Of a DNA stretch of 64,000 nt, positions 10,795 to 19,363 are shown in pieces. The translations under genes and the position numbers were made by a program. This stretch comes from Luteirhabdus salina (GTDB lineage Bacteria; Bacteroidota; Bacteroidia; Flavobacteriales; Flavobacteriaceae), in assembly GCA_025384855.1 (NCBI GenBank), contig JALAHT010000005.1, positions 1 to 64,000 on the forward strand. Reading direction: 5' to 3'. The notes under the pieces are model-generated. The model was given only the letters and a program-made list of their open reading frames with translations. It searched no databases and was not told where the DNA came from. Position 1 is the first letter of the stretch, and each line of letters starts with the position of its first letter.

Positions 10795-12987
10795 GTGACC
10801 GATACTGAATTATACGCAGCACTTAAGCATTATTTTGGCTTCAGTTCCTTTAAGGGATTACAGGAAGATGTCGTAAAAAGCATTCTTACCAATCACAATA
10901 CCTTTGTTATTATGCCAACTGGCGGTGGAAAATCGCTCTGTTACCAACTTCCTGCGCTTATTAAGGATGGTACGGCCATCGTAGTTTCTCCTCTTATAGC
11001 ATTGATGAAGAACCAGGTGGATTCGCTACGATCGCTTTCTTCTGAAGAAGGCATTGCACATGTGTTGAATTCTTCTTTGAATAAATCAGAAATACGACAG
11101 GTAAAAAGCGATATTGAAAACGGCGTGACCAAACTTTTGTATGTCGCTCCCGAGTCGTTGACGAAGGAAGAATACATCGATTTTTTTCAATCCCAAAAAA
11201 TTTCATTCGTCGCCATAGACGAAGCGCACTGCATTAGTGAATGGGGGCACGACTTTCGCCCTGAATATCGAAATCTTCGAAGGATAATTCAGCGGTTGGG
11301 AGATAATATACCGATTATTGGATTAACCGCAACTGCTACACCGAAGGTGCAGGAAGATATTTTAAAAAACTTAGGGATTCAGAATGCCAATACGTTTAAA
11401 GCATCCTTTAACCGACCGAATTTATACTACGAGATTCGCCCGAAGACGAAGAATGTGGATGCCGACATCACTCGCTTTGTAAAAAAGAATGAAGGGAAAA
11501 GCGGAATCATTTACTGTTTGGCGCGTAAACGCGTGGAAGAATTGGCACAAACCCTTCAGGTGAACGGCATTAAAGCAGTTCCCTATCATGCGGGATTGGA
11601 TTCCAAAACAAGAGTGAAGCATCAAGATATGTTCCTAAAGGAAGATGTAGATGTAGTAGTGGCGACCATTGCCTTTGGAATGGGCATCGATAAACCAGAT
11701 GTTCGTTTTGTGATTCATAATGACATTCCTAAAAGCATCGAAAGCTACTATCAGGAAACCGGTCGTGCAGGTCGCGATGGCGGTGAAGGACATTGTTTGG
11801 CCTTTTATAGCTATAAGGATATCGAAAAGCTTGAAAAGTTTATGAGCGGGAAGCCTGTGGCTGAACAGGAAATCGGCCATGCATTATTACAGGAAGTGGT
11901 CGCGTTTGCTGAAACCTCCATTTCACGTCGAAAGTTTATCCTTCATTATTTTGGTGAAGAGTTCGATAATGAAACGGGTGAAGGTGGCGATATGGACGAT
12001 AATATGCGGCATCCCAAAAAGCAGCACGAAGCTACTCAAAATGCCAAAAAATTACTGGAAATTGTTTCCAAGACGAATCAACAATATAAAGCGAAGGAAA
12101 TTGTGAATGTGTTGGTCGGAAAAACCAATGCGTTGATAAAGTCGCACCGTACCGATTCGCAACCCTTCTTTGGAAGTGGAGACGGACACGAATCGAAATA
12201 TTGGATGGCATTATTACGTCAGTTGTTAGTAGCAGGTTACATTCGAAAGGATATTGAAACCTATGGTGTCATTAAAATGACCAAAGCTGGAAAGGAATTT
12301 ATCGAGAATCCTTCCACCTTTATGATGACGGAAGACCATAGTTTTAAGGAGGCAAACGACGATGCCATTGTTTCCCAGAAAAAAGCAGGCGATGCCGCCG
12401 ACCAAGACCTCTATAGGTTGTTGAAGGCAGAACGAAAAAAGGTAGCCGATAAAAAAGATTTACCACCCTTTGTTATTTTTCAGGACCCTTCCTTGGAAGA
12501 TATGGCACTGAAATATCCTATTACAATGGATGAATTGTCGAATGTTCATGGGGTGGGGGAAAGCAAGGCGAAGAAGTTTGGGCAGCCATTTCTTGATCTA
12601 ATCGAACGCTATGTGGAGGAAAACGATATTATTCGTCCCGATGATTTTGTGGTAAAAAGTACTGGAAGTAACAGCGCCTTAAAATTATATATCATACAAA
12701 ATGTGGATCGAAAGCTTCCTTTAGATACCATCGCTGACGGAAAAGGTCTTGATATGAATGAATTTATCAAGGAAATGGAAGCCATCGTTTACAGTGGAAC
12801 CAAGCTAAATATCGACTATTGGCTTGAAGACATCCTAGATGAAGACCAACAGGAAGAAATACACGACTACTTTTTAGAAGCCGAAACCGATAAAATTGAT
12901 GTCGCCATGGAAGAATTCGACGGCGAATACGAAGAAGAGGAACTTCGGCTCTATCGTATCAAATTTATCAGCGAAGTCGCCAATTAA
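10795..12987 (+). CDS. recQ: ATP-dependent DNA helicase RecQ
   Basis: 3'-5' DNA helicase for recombination and fork repair. Walker A is MPTGGGKS (Lys46), the DEAH box is at residues 142-145 (IDEAHCISEWGHDFRPEY), and the helicase C domain includes YYQETGRAGRDG. The RQC/winged-helix region follows; at 375-400 it has no obvious four-cysteine zinc motif (RKFILHYFGEEFD stands where the CRR..LLxYFGE motif usually is). An HRDC-like domain is near residues 575-610 (LSNVHGVGESKAKKFG). At 730 residues it is longer than E. coli RecQ (about 609), with an acidic C-terminal extension typical of Bacteroidota. The start is GTG. It converges on the next gene with a 4-bp overlap. Confidence 0.95.
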   Translation: MTDTELYAALKHYFGFSSFKGLQEDVVKSILTNHNTFVIMPTGGGKSLCYQLPALIKDGTAIVVSPLIALMKNQVDSLRSLSSEEGIAHVLNSSLNKSEIRQVKSDIENGVTKLLYVAPESLTKEEYIDFFQSQKISFVAIDEAHCISEWGHDFRPEYRNLRRIIQRLGDNIPIIGLTATATPKVQEDILKNLGIQNANTFKASFNRPNLYYEIRPKTKNVDADITRFVKKNEGKSGIIYCLARKRVEELAQTLQVNGIKAVPYHAGLDSKTRVKHQDMFLKEDVDVVVATIAFGMGIDKPDVRFVIHNDIPKSIESYYQETGRAGRDGGEGHCLAFYSYKDIEKLEKFMSGKPVAEQEIGHALLQEVVAFAETSISRRKFILHYFGEEFDNETGEGGDMDDNMRHPKKQHEATQNAKKLLEIVSKTNQQYKAKEIVNVLVGKTNALIKSHRTDSQPFFGSGDGHESKYWMALLRQLLVAGYIRKDIETYGVIKMTKAGKEFIENPSTFMMTEDHSFKEANDDAIVSQKKAGDAADQDLYRLLKAERKKVADKKDLPPFVIFQDPSLEDMALKYPITMDELSNVHGVGESKAKKFGQPFLDLIERYVEENDIIRPDDFVVKSTGSNSALKLYIIQNVDRKLPLDTIADGKGLDMNEFIKEMEAIVYSGTKLNIDYWLEDILDEDQQEEIHDYFLEAETDKIDVAMEEFDGEYEEEELRLYRIKFISEVAN

Positions 12988-15900
12988 TGAGGTACTACCA
13001 CATGCGGAACATTCGCTTTCTTTAAAGATGCTTCATAAGACTTCAACTCTTGATTCATGAATTGCGTGTATGCCGAATCGAACGGCTTGTATTGCTGTTG
13101 AAGGTCCTCCCAGCGCTCTAATTCTCCAGCAGAAGGGCGGTTGTCCTGTCCTAATACCACTCGGTATAATCTGATAAGATGGTTCGTAAATTTTCTGGGA
13201 TAATTTATTTCATCTTGGCTGGTTTCAATTTTTCGTTGAAAGATCATGTCTTCCAATTCCAAACTTTTCTCTGAAAGCTCTTTTCCTTTAGAAATCAATG
13301 CTTGCTGTTTTTCTTTTTTCTTTAAAAGGGAATTGGTTTGTTCCACTTGTTCCCGAATAGCACGTAGGTTTTGAATTCGCTCTTGGCTTTCGGTTAACAA
13401 TGTTGAAATAGAGGACGCCAATTCAAAATTTTGTTGAAGGTCTTTATCTGTAATGTCCCAGCGTGGATCCTTTAAAAGTCTGAAGGTTTCTGTTTGTACG
13501 TTCCCGTTTATCGTTAATTCAGCCGTATAACTTCCCGAAGGAGCACCAGGCCCTTGTCCTGGATAGCGCATGTCCATCATCACCAAGTCCTCAACTAACG
13601 TTGGTTTTGGATAGTGAAGATTCCATGAATACGTATTCATACCTTGCTGAACCGATAGTTTTGAATTGCTCTCTTCCGCATTTGTACTTTTTTCCAGCAC
13701 AACATTATTTTGTGCATCCATAATCTTAAGACTAGCGGTTTGTGTGCTATCCCATTTCGGAATATAAAATGCGATATCCGCAGTATATCGTTTTGAGGTG
13801 GGAGCAGGCCCCCATCCAGAATAGCCGCCTAAGGTTGATCGATAGGTATCTGAAATAGGGAATAGGGTAGCAGTATTAGGAACACCGCTCTTTTTTAAGG
13901 ATCGAAGGGTTGAAATATCATCCATAATCCAAAACCCACGTCCTTGTGTTGATAGAATGAGATCATTTCCTCTTACCTCCATATCGGTTACAGGAGTGTA
14001 CGGAAGGTTTCGTTGAAACGGTTGCCAGGAAGCACCATCATTCATCGACATATACATTCCAAATTCTGTTCCGGCAAATAGCAGTCCTTCCATTTTCGAA
14101 TCCTCCGCAATTGCTCTCGCGAAATGATCCGCTGGAATCCCGGATGTAATTGTCGTCCACGAACTTCCATAATTTTCAGTCTTAAAGATATAGGGTTTTG
14201 GGTCGCCATCGCGGTATCGATAAATAACCGCATAGGCTTTTCCTTTTTTATGAATGGATGGCAAAATAGCATTTACGGTTCCTTCCTTCGGCATTTGTTT
14301 TGGAGAAATTTCCTCCCAAGAACCGCCTCCATTTCTAGTAATATGCATCCGTCCGTCGTCACTGCCAACCCAAAGGGTATTCGCTTCAAAGGGATCTTCT
14401 TCAAAGCTAAAGATCGTACTGTAAATTTCCACTCCAGTACCATCATGCTGAATAGGGCCGCCAGGAATGTCTTGGTAGGCATCGATATCGTTTGTTAAAT
14501 CGGGACTTATCATTTCCCAACTTTGACCTTCATCAGTGCTTTTATGGACATAATTCGAAGTATGGTAAAGCACGTCTGGATTGTGCTTTGAAACCCGAAT
14601 AGGGAAGTTCCACTGCCAGCGATACTTCAAATCGCGCTGTTTTGTTCCTTCGGTATAATGTGGATAGGCACCCACATCCCTTGTTTCACCTGTTTTTAGA
14701 TTCTTTCGTGTAATAATACCGCTATAGGTTGTAGCGTATACAATATTTGGATTATTGGGATGCACCGCAACATCGGCGCTTTCGCCTCCACCCACATCTT
14801 CCCAATGCTGCTGCGGATGAATACCACCATCATGTCGACTCGGCATGGCAATGGTTGTATTATCCTGTTGACCCGCATACAAACGATACGGAAACTGATT
14901 GTCTACCGTTAGCCGATACAGTTCGGCGGTAGGTTGGTTGTTAGGGGTACTCCACGTTTTACCACCGTTGATACTGATGGTGCCACCACCATCATTCGTA
15001 TTAGCGATAATCTTTGGGTTGTTCGGGTTAATCCAAACCGCATGGCAATCGCCATGAGGAACATTAAATCGGGTGTCGAAGGTATTTCCGCCGTCGATAG
15101 ATTTGTAAAAGCCAGTATTGGTTACATAGACCGTATTTTCGTCCTGTGGATCAGCAAAAATTCTGGAATAGTACCAACCCCGTTGCCGTAATTTATGATT
15201 TCTATTAATTCTTTTGAAGGAATCCCCGCCATCGTCACTTCTATACACACCACCATCTTCTTCTTTAGCTGTTTGTTGAATCACCCACATTCTATCAGGA
15301 TTTACGGGTGAAATCGCAATCCCAATTTTCCCAACCAGTCCTTTTGGTAGTCCATTGAAAACACGATTCCATGTTTTTCCGGCATCGGTGCTTTTGTACA
15401 ATCCGCCCGTTTCACCACCATCTATTAAGGTCCATGGTTTACGCTCGGCCCGCCACATTCCGGCATAAATAATATTGGAATCCTCGGGATGAAGCGCAAT
15501 ATCAATCGCCCCAGTTTTATCATTTAAAAAGAATACCTGCTTCCAAGTTTCCCCACCATCAGTACTTTTGTATACTCCGCGTTCAGGGTTTGGTTCGAAA
15601 ATATTTCCTAAAGTGGCTGCATAAACGATACTTGGATTGTTCGGATCGTAGACGATGTCACCAATCTGACCACAATTTTCCATTCCTACATGCTTCCAAT
15701 TTTTACCATCATCGGTTGTTTTGTACATCCCGATTCCCGGGCTAATATTTCCTCTAGGGCTATCACTTCCGGTTCCAACCAAGATAGTTTTGGGTGAAAT
15801 AGGCGAGACCGCGACGGAGCCTATGCTTCCACATTCAATTCCACTGTCTGAAATATTCGTCCAATGATGACCGGCATCATCGGTTTTCCATACGCCTCCT

Positions 15901-16097
15901 CCAGTATAACCCACATAAAAGGTATGTGGCTCATCGGGTATACCTGTCACTGCCGTGGCACGACCGCCGCGATAAGGGCCGACAAAGCGATATTCCAAAT
16001 TTGAAAGTTCAGTAACGGAAAGCTCTTGTGCTTCAACAGAAGTGTCGAATGGAAGAAAAATAATTAATGAAAACAGTAGGGAGAGGTAAAACTTCAT
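12984..16097 (-). CDS. Secreted BNR/sortilin-like beta-propeller protein
   Basis: A 1037-residue exported protein. The signal peptide is about residues 1-23 (MKFYLSLLFSLIIFLPFDTSVEAQE). Residues about 30-780 contain many Asp-box/BNR repeats (KSTDGGETWK, KSTDAGKTWN, RSDDGGDSFK, SINGGKTWS), the signature of VPS10/sortilin and sialidase-like propellers, probably two of them. Residues about 800-880 form a beta-sandwich-like part, and the C-terminal 120 residues are mostly helical (SISTLLTESQERIQNLRAI). Bacteroidota relatives are usually called glycosyl hydrolase or VPS10 domain protein, but I see no proven catalytic pair. I use the internal ATG because the longer frame starts with TTG and adds only MTF ahead of the signal peptide. 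There is no T9SS tail. Confidence 0.85.
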   Translation of the reverse strand: MKFYLSLLFSLIIFLPFDTSVEAQELSVTELSNLEYRFVGPYRGGRATAVTGIPDEPHTFYVGYTGGGVWKTDDAGHHWTNISDSGIECGSIGSVAVSPISPKTILVGTGSDSPRGNISPGIGMYKTTDDGKNWKHVGMENCGQIGDIVYDPNNPSIVYAATLGNIFEPNPERGVYKSTDGGETWKQVFFLNDKTGAIDIALHPEDSNIIYAGMWRAERKPWTLIDGGETGGLYKSTDAGKTWNRVFNGLPKGLVGKIGIAISPVNPDRMWVIQQTAKEEDGGVYRSDDGGDSFKRINRNHKLRQRGWYYSRIFADPQDENTVYVTNTGFYKSIDGGNTFDTRFNVPHGDCHAVWINPNNPKIIANTNDGGGTISINGGKTWSTPNNQPTAELYRLTVDNQFPYRLYAGQQDNTTIAMPSRHDGGIHPQQHWEDVGGGESADVAVHPNNPNIVYATTYSGIITRKNLKTGETRDVGAYPHYTEGTKQRDLKYRWQWNFPIRVSKHNPDVLYHTSNYVHKSTDEGQSWEMISPDLTNDIDAYQDIPGGPIQHDGTGVEIYSTIFSFEEDPFEANTLWVGSDDGRMHITRNGGGSWEEISPKQMPKEGTVNAILPSIHKKGKAYAVIYRYRDGDPKPYIFKTENYGSSWTTITSGIPADHFARAIAEDSKMEGLLFAGTEFGMYMSMNDGASWQPFQRNLPYTPVTDMEVRGNDLILSTQGRGFWIMDDISTLRSLKKSGVPNTATLFPISDTYRSTLGGYSGWGPAPTSKRYTADIAFYIPKWDSTQTASLKIMDAQNNVVLEKSTNAEESNSKLSVQQGMNTYSWNLHYPKPTLVEDLVMMDMRYPGQGPGAPSGSYTAELTINGNVQTETFRLLKDPRWDITDKDLQQNFELASSISTLLTESQERIQNLRAIREQVEQTNSLLKKKEKQQALISKGKELSEKSLELEDMIFQRKIETSQDEINYPRKFTNHLIRLYRVVLGQDNRPSAGELERWEDLQQQYKPFDSAYTQFMNQELKSYEASLKKANVPHVVVPH

Positions 16098-16212
16098 AAA
16101 TGTCAAATTGGTTGGTCTATAAAGATATTCAAATTATGGACAGTATAAAATAGCAGTTGTAGGTGTTGATGAGGTAGCCGTGAAACATGCTGCGAAAATT
16201 TTCAGTAATGTG

Positions 16213-16220
16213 TATTTTTG
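16213..16220 (+). promoter_or_regulatory. Likely -7 box of the cyclophilin-FKBP gene
   Basis: TATTTTTG lies 21 nt ahead of the ATG, in the divergent gap with the BNR-repeat gene. It matches TAnnTTTG; the -33 element is not clear. Confidence 0.45.
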
Positions 16221-16241
16221 TATGAAAACTAAAACAAAAGC

Positions 16242-17174
16242 ATGGAAGACGGTATTTACGCAAAAATTTCAACAGAAAAGGGCGACATTCTCGCTAAACT
16301 CACATACGAACAAACGCCAGGTACGGTCGCTAACTTTGTGGCGTTGGCAGAAGGAAACTTGGAAAACGATGCAAAACCACAAGGAAAGCCTTACTACGAC
16401 GGACTAAAATTTCATAGGGTAATCCCAGACTTTATGGTTCAAGGGGGCGATCCCAAAGGAACGGGTGCTGGCGGACCCGGATATCTATTCGATGATGAAT
16501 TTCATCCTGATTTGAAGCATGACAAGCCAGGGGTTCTTTCCATGGCAAACGCCGGGCCGGGCACAAATGGAAGCCAGTTTTTTATCACCCATGTGGAAAC
16601 CCCTTGGCTTGATAACAAGCATAGTGTTTTCGGGCATGTGGTAGAAGGACAAGATGTTGTCGATAGCATTGAACAGGGCGATAGCATGCAGAAAGTTGCG
16701 ATTATCCGTGAAGGTGAAAAAGCCAAAAATTGGAATGCTGTTGAAACCTTTCGAAAATTTAACGGTGCAAAGGCAGAACGTGAAGCCGCTGCTAAAAAGA
16801 AGCAAGAAGAGTTGTTGGAAGAATTAGCAACTGGTTTTGAAAAAACCGATAGCGGACTTCGTTATAAAATCATTCAGAAAGGAGACGGTACGAAAGCAGA
16901 GAAGGGCAAAATGGTATCGGTTCATTATAAAGGTATGTTTATCGATGGAAAGGAATTTGATAATAGCTTTAAACGTGGCAATCCGATCGATTTCCCCGTA
17001 GGTATGGGAAGCGTTATACCTGGTTGGGATGAAGGGATTCAACTACTTCAAGTAGGCGATAAGGCTCGTTTTGTAATTCCACCACAATTAGCTTATGGTA
17101 GCCGTGGTGCCGGAGGCGTTATTCCACCCGATGCTACCCTGATTTTTGATGTTGAATTGGTGAATGTGAAATAA
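16242..17174 (+). CDS. Dual-family peptidyl-prolyl isomerase (cyclophilin-FKBP fusion)
   Basis: A 310-residue protein joining both classes of proline isomerase. Residues about 5-165 are a cyclophilin ([52 protein letters not shown]). Residues about 166-205 are a charged, probably helical linker ([20 protein letters not shown]). Residues about 206-310 are an FKBP domain ([59 protein letters not shown]). No signal peptide is visible, so it acts in the cytoplasm, presumably as a folding helper. Such CFBP proteins are known from Flavobacteria and spirochaetes. It stands alone, with a promoter-like box in front and a good terminator behind. Confidence 0.95.
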   Translation: MEDGIYAKISTEKGDILAKLTYEQTPGTVANFVALAEGNLENDAKPQGKPYYDGLKFHRVIPDFMVQGGDPKGTGAGGPGYLFDDEFHPDLKHDKPGVLSMANAGPGTNGSQFFITHVETPWLDNKHSVFGHVVEGQDVVDSIEQGDSMQKVAIIREGEKAKNWNAVETFRKFNGAKAEREAAAKKKQEELLEELATGFEKTDSGLRYKIIQKGDGTKAEKGKMVSVHYKGMFIDGKEFDNSFKRGNPIDFPVGMGSVIPGWDEGIQLLQVGDKARFVIPPQLAYGSRGAGGVIPPDATLIFDVELVNVK

Positions 17175-17197
17175 CATACTGAAATAGATAGACGAAG

Positions 17198-17226
17198 CAC
17201 CCTCAAAATTGAGGGTGTTTTTTTAT
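17198..17226 (+). terminator. Intrinsic terminator of the cyclophilin-FKBP gene
   Basis: A hairpin CACCCTCAA/TTGAGGGTG (17198-17206 with 17209-17217) is followed by a T-rich tail. It lies between this gene and the next rightward gene. Confidence 0.85.
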
Positions 17227-17235
17227 TTTCGGACT

Positions 17236-17754
17236 ATGAAAACAATGCAACAATTTCCGATTGGCAAACTGAAACTTCCTGAAACCATATCAAAAAGCGA
17301 TTTGGAGGAGGCGATAACTGTCTTGAAACTATTTCCTGAGCAGTTGAAACAATTGGTCTATACTTTAAAGGAGGAACAATTGGAAATGCCCTATCGCGAA
17401 GGGAGTTGGACCATTCGACAGCTGATTCATCATATTTCCGACAGTCACCACCATGCTTACAATCGCATTCGGTGGACATTAACGGAAGACACGCCAACGA
17501 TAAAGGCGTACGATCAGGATGCCTATGCCAGCATGGACGATTATAATACGGCACCTATTGTCTGGTCGCTTACGCACATTGAAATCTTGCATCAAAAGAT
17601 GGTTGCCATCTTGAGTAATTTAGGTGAAGAAGAATGGAACAGAAGCTACCATCATCCCGAAACCGATTTGGATGTTTCGTTGAAAGCATTGGCGCTAACC
17701 TATGCATGGCATAGCTTACACCATTATGCGCATATCAAAAACGCATTGACTTAA
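17236..17754 (+). CDS. YfiT-like DinB-family putative metal-dependent transferase
   Basis: A 172-residue DinB/YfiT four-helix-bundle protein. The YfiT-type motifs are YREGSWTIRQLIHHISDSHH (His66 in the expected metal-ligand place) and the C-terminal HSLHHYAHI, which supplies the other two histidines. In Bacillus this family includes bacillithiol S-transferases; bacillithiol use here is an inference. I start at MKTMQQFP because the longer frame begins inside the terminator of the previous gene. It converges on the thioredoxin-like gene with a 4-bp overlap. Confidence 0.85.
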   Translation: MKTMQQFPIGKLKLPETISKSDLEEAITVLKLFPEQLKQLVYTLKEEQLEMPYREGSWTIRQLIHHISDSHHHAYNRIRWTLTEDTPTIKAYDQDAYASMDDYNTAPIVWSLTHIEILHQKMVAILSNLGEEEWNRSYHHPETDLDVSLKALALTYAWHSLHHYAHIKNALT

Positions 17755-18317
17755 ACAGGTTCTTTTTTCCATTTGATATTGCAGCCCATGCTTGGCTTTT
17801 GGTCTTTTCGCTGCGCGTTATTGTTTAAAATATTATCCAGTGCTTCTCGGAGGTCGCGACCGTTTACGGGAATTCCATTTCCGGGTCGGCTGTTGTCCAA
17901 TTGGCCGCGATACACCAATTCCAAATCTTCATCAAAAAGAAAGAAATCGGGCGTGCAGGCAGCTTTGTATGCTTTGGCGACTTCCTGGGTTTCATCGTAG
18001 AGATAGGGGAAGGGATAATTCAGTTTTCGAGCAACTTCCCACATTTTTTGAGGGGAATCCTGTGGATAGGCTTCTGCATCGTTACTGCTAATAGCAACAA
18101 AACCAAAACCAGTGACACGATAATCGTTGCACAAGCGAACCAATTCTTCATTTACATGCTTTACATACGGACAATGATTGCAGATAAACATCACGACGGT
18201 ACCCTTTTCACCGCGAATACTTTCTAGGGAAACGGGATTCATGGTAATAGTGTCCAATAGCGTGAAATCGGGAGCTTTTGTCCCTAGCACTAACATGTTG
18301 GATGGCGTTAATGACAT
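17751..18317 (-). CDS. Thioredoxin-like (AhpC/TSA-redoxin) protein with CNHC motif
   Basis: A 188-residue thioredoxin-fold protein. The N-terminal redoxin pattern (LGTKAPDFTLLDT) is followed by the CxxC site ICNHCPYVKH (Cys46, Cys49) and the cis-Pro region AYKAACTPDFFLFDED. This sub-family (CNHCPYV) is widespread in Bacteroidota and cyanobacteria as a thioredoxin family protein; its partner is not known. There is no signal peptide, so it is cytoplasmic. It is a single gene, and its upstream side is the long heptamer-repeat region. Confidence 0.88.
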   Translation of the reverse strand: MSLTPSNMLVLGTKAPDFTLLDTITMNPVSLESIRGEKGTVVMFICNHCPYVKHVNEELVRLCNDYRVTGFGFVAISSNDAEAYPQDSPQKMWEVARKLNYPFPYLYDETQEVAKAYKAACTPDFFLFDEDLELVYRGQLDNSRPGNGIPVNGRDLREALDNILNNNAQRKDQKPSMGCNIKWKKEPV

Positions 18318-18373
18318 GGTTTAAACAGTTTATAGATAAGTCGGTTTTTGAAGTTGAAAGTTACGGATTTTCG

Positions 18374-18655
18374 GTGAACAGTGAACAGTAATCAGTAAGT
18401 AGCTCGCCGGTACCGAAGGCCCGCCTAACCTCATTCGGACAGGCACGTTCGGACGGGGAAGTAGTAATTAAGTAAGCAGTGAGCAGTAAGCAATAAGCAG
18501 TAAGCAGTAAGCAGTAAGCAGTAAGCAGTAAGCAGTAAGAATATGTTTAAGCACCCATCACCCATCACCCATCACCCATCACCCATCACCCATCACCCAT
18601 CATCCCACTATTACAAAAAAGCTTACCGCTTATAGCTTATAGCCTACCGCTACTA
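18374..18655. repeat. Heptanucleotide repeat region (several unit families)
   Basis: A 405-bp gene-free gap contains several blocks with 7-bp periodicity. Block 1 (18374-18401) has four degenerate units (GTGAACA, GTGAACA, GTAATCA, GTAAGTA). Block 2 (18471-18539) has about ten AGTAAGC units, mostly perfect. Block 3 (18552-18600) has seven perfect CACCCAT units. Block 4 (18621-18655) has five degenerate units around GCTTATA. Between blocks 1 and 2 lies a GC-rich piece. The remaining 18656-18722 is AT-rich and should hold the promoter of the gene at 18723. The blocks are non-coding in all frames. Confidence 0.92.
18402..18460. repeat. GC-rich segment inside the heptamer region
   Basis: About 59 bases with roughly two-thirds G+C, against roughly 40% in the surroundings. 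It contains two copies of TTCGGAC spaced 14 bp apart (TTCGGACAGGCACG then TTCGGACGGGG). It interrupts the degenerate and the perfect AGTAAGC blocks. It may be a copy of a dispersed intergenic repeat, but no second copy is visible in this window. Confidence 0.5.
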
Positions 18656-18722
18656 TTAAACATTTTATAAAGTTTTGTCTATGTGCAATGAGCCCTGTAT
18701 TTTTAAGTAAAAGCAAGAAATC

Positions 18723-19034
18723 ATGAAAAATTCTTACAGCTCACTATCAGTAGCGATTAAAGATTTACAGGAGAACGGATATAAAGAAGACTTCAACTTA
18801 GTAGAGGAAGGTATTGAGTCCAAAAACCTAAAAAAGGAATGGAAAGCCGGCCAATTGGATGTAAAGAAATACTATCGTTTTGAAGGAATGACCAACCCGG
18901 GCGATAATTCAATTTTATATGTTATCGAAACCGACGATGGCACCAAAGGGCTATTGGTGGATAATTATGGAGCGGGCGAGCAGAATATTTCTCCGGAAAT
19001 GATTCAAAAACTGAAGATTCACCACGATGCCTGA
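18723..19034 (+). CDS. Small conserved protein of unknown function
   Basis: A 103-residue soluble acidic protein with no signal peptide or membrane segment. The pattern ALKDLQENGY-type start (residues 11-20), DFNLVEEGIESKNL, and YYRFEGMTNPGDNSILYVIE is shared by a Flavobacteriia family that I recall being labelled phosphoribosylpyrophosphate synthetase in databases; this cannot be right, since the PRPP-binding loop and most of the enzyme are absent. It overlaps the tRNA-binding protein gene by 8 bp, so the two are co-translated. Function unknown. Confidence 0.8.
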   Translation: MKNSYSSLSVAIKDLQENGYKEDFNLVEEGIESKNLKKEWKAGQLDVKKYYRFEGMTNPGDNSILYVIETDDGTKGLLVDNYGAGEQNISPEMIQKLKIHHDA

Positions 19035-19362
19035 TCTTACTTGGGAAGACTTCGAGAAAGTCGATATGCGTGTCGGGACAATCGTTGAGGTACATAATTT
19101 TCCGGAGGCAAAGAAACCTGCCTTTCAACTTCATATTGATTTCGGAAGTGACCTCGGAATCAAAAAAACGTCTGCGCAGATTACGTCACTATATGAAAAG
19201 GAAGAATTGATAGGAACACAGGTCGTTGCCGTTATCAACTTTCCCAAAAAACAAATCGCAAACTTTATGAGTGAATGCTTGGTTTTGGGAGCTGTTAATG
19301 GTGATGAAATTACTTTACTGCAACCCAATAAACCGACTGCCAACGGCTTACGAATTTTATAA
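19027..19362 (+). CDS. csaA: CsaA-type tRNA-binding protein
   Basis: A 111-residue OB-fold protein of the tRNA-binding domain family. The motif FEKVDMRVGTIVEVHNFPEA at residues 9-28 and the run TSAQITSLYEKEELIGTQVV match CsaA/EMAP-II-type domains. CsaA is described as an export-related chaperone in Bacillus and binds tRNA in structural work; the cellular role here is inferred. The dimer-type C-terminal end (GDEITLLQPNKPTANGLRIL) is complete. The stop is one base from the stop of the convergent SulP gene. Confidence 0.9.
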   Translation: MPDLTWEDFEKVDMRVGTIVEVHNFPEAKKPAFQLHIDFGSDLGIKKTSAQITSLYEKEELIGTQVVAVINFPKKQIANFMSECLVLGAVNGDEITLLQPNKPTANGLRIL

Positions 19363-19363
19363 T

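Noticed and set aside
18471-18600. CRISPR array
   Set aside because: The unit is only 7 bp with no spacers; it is a simple tandem repeat. No cas gene is present.
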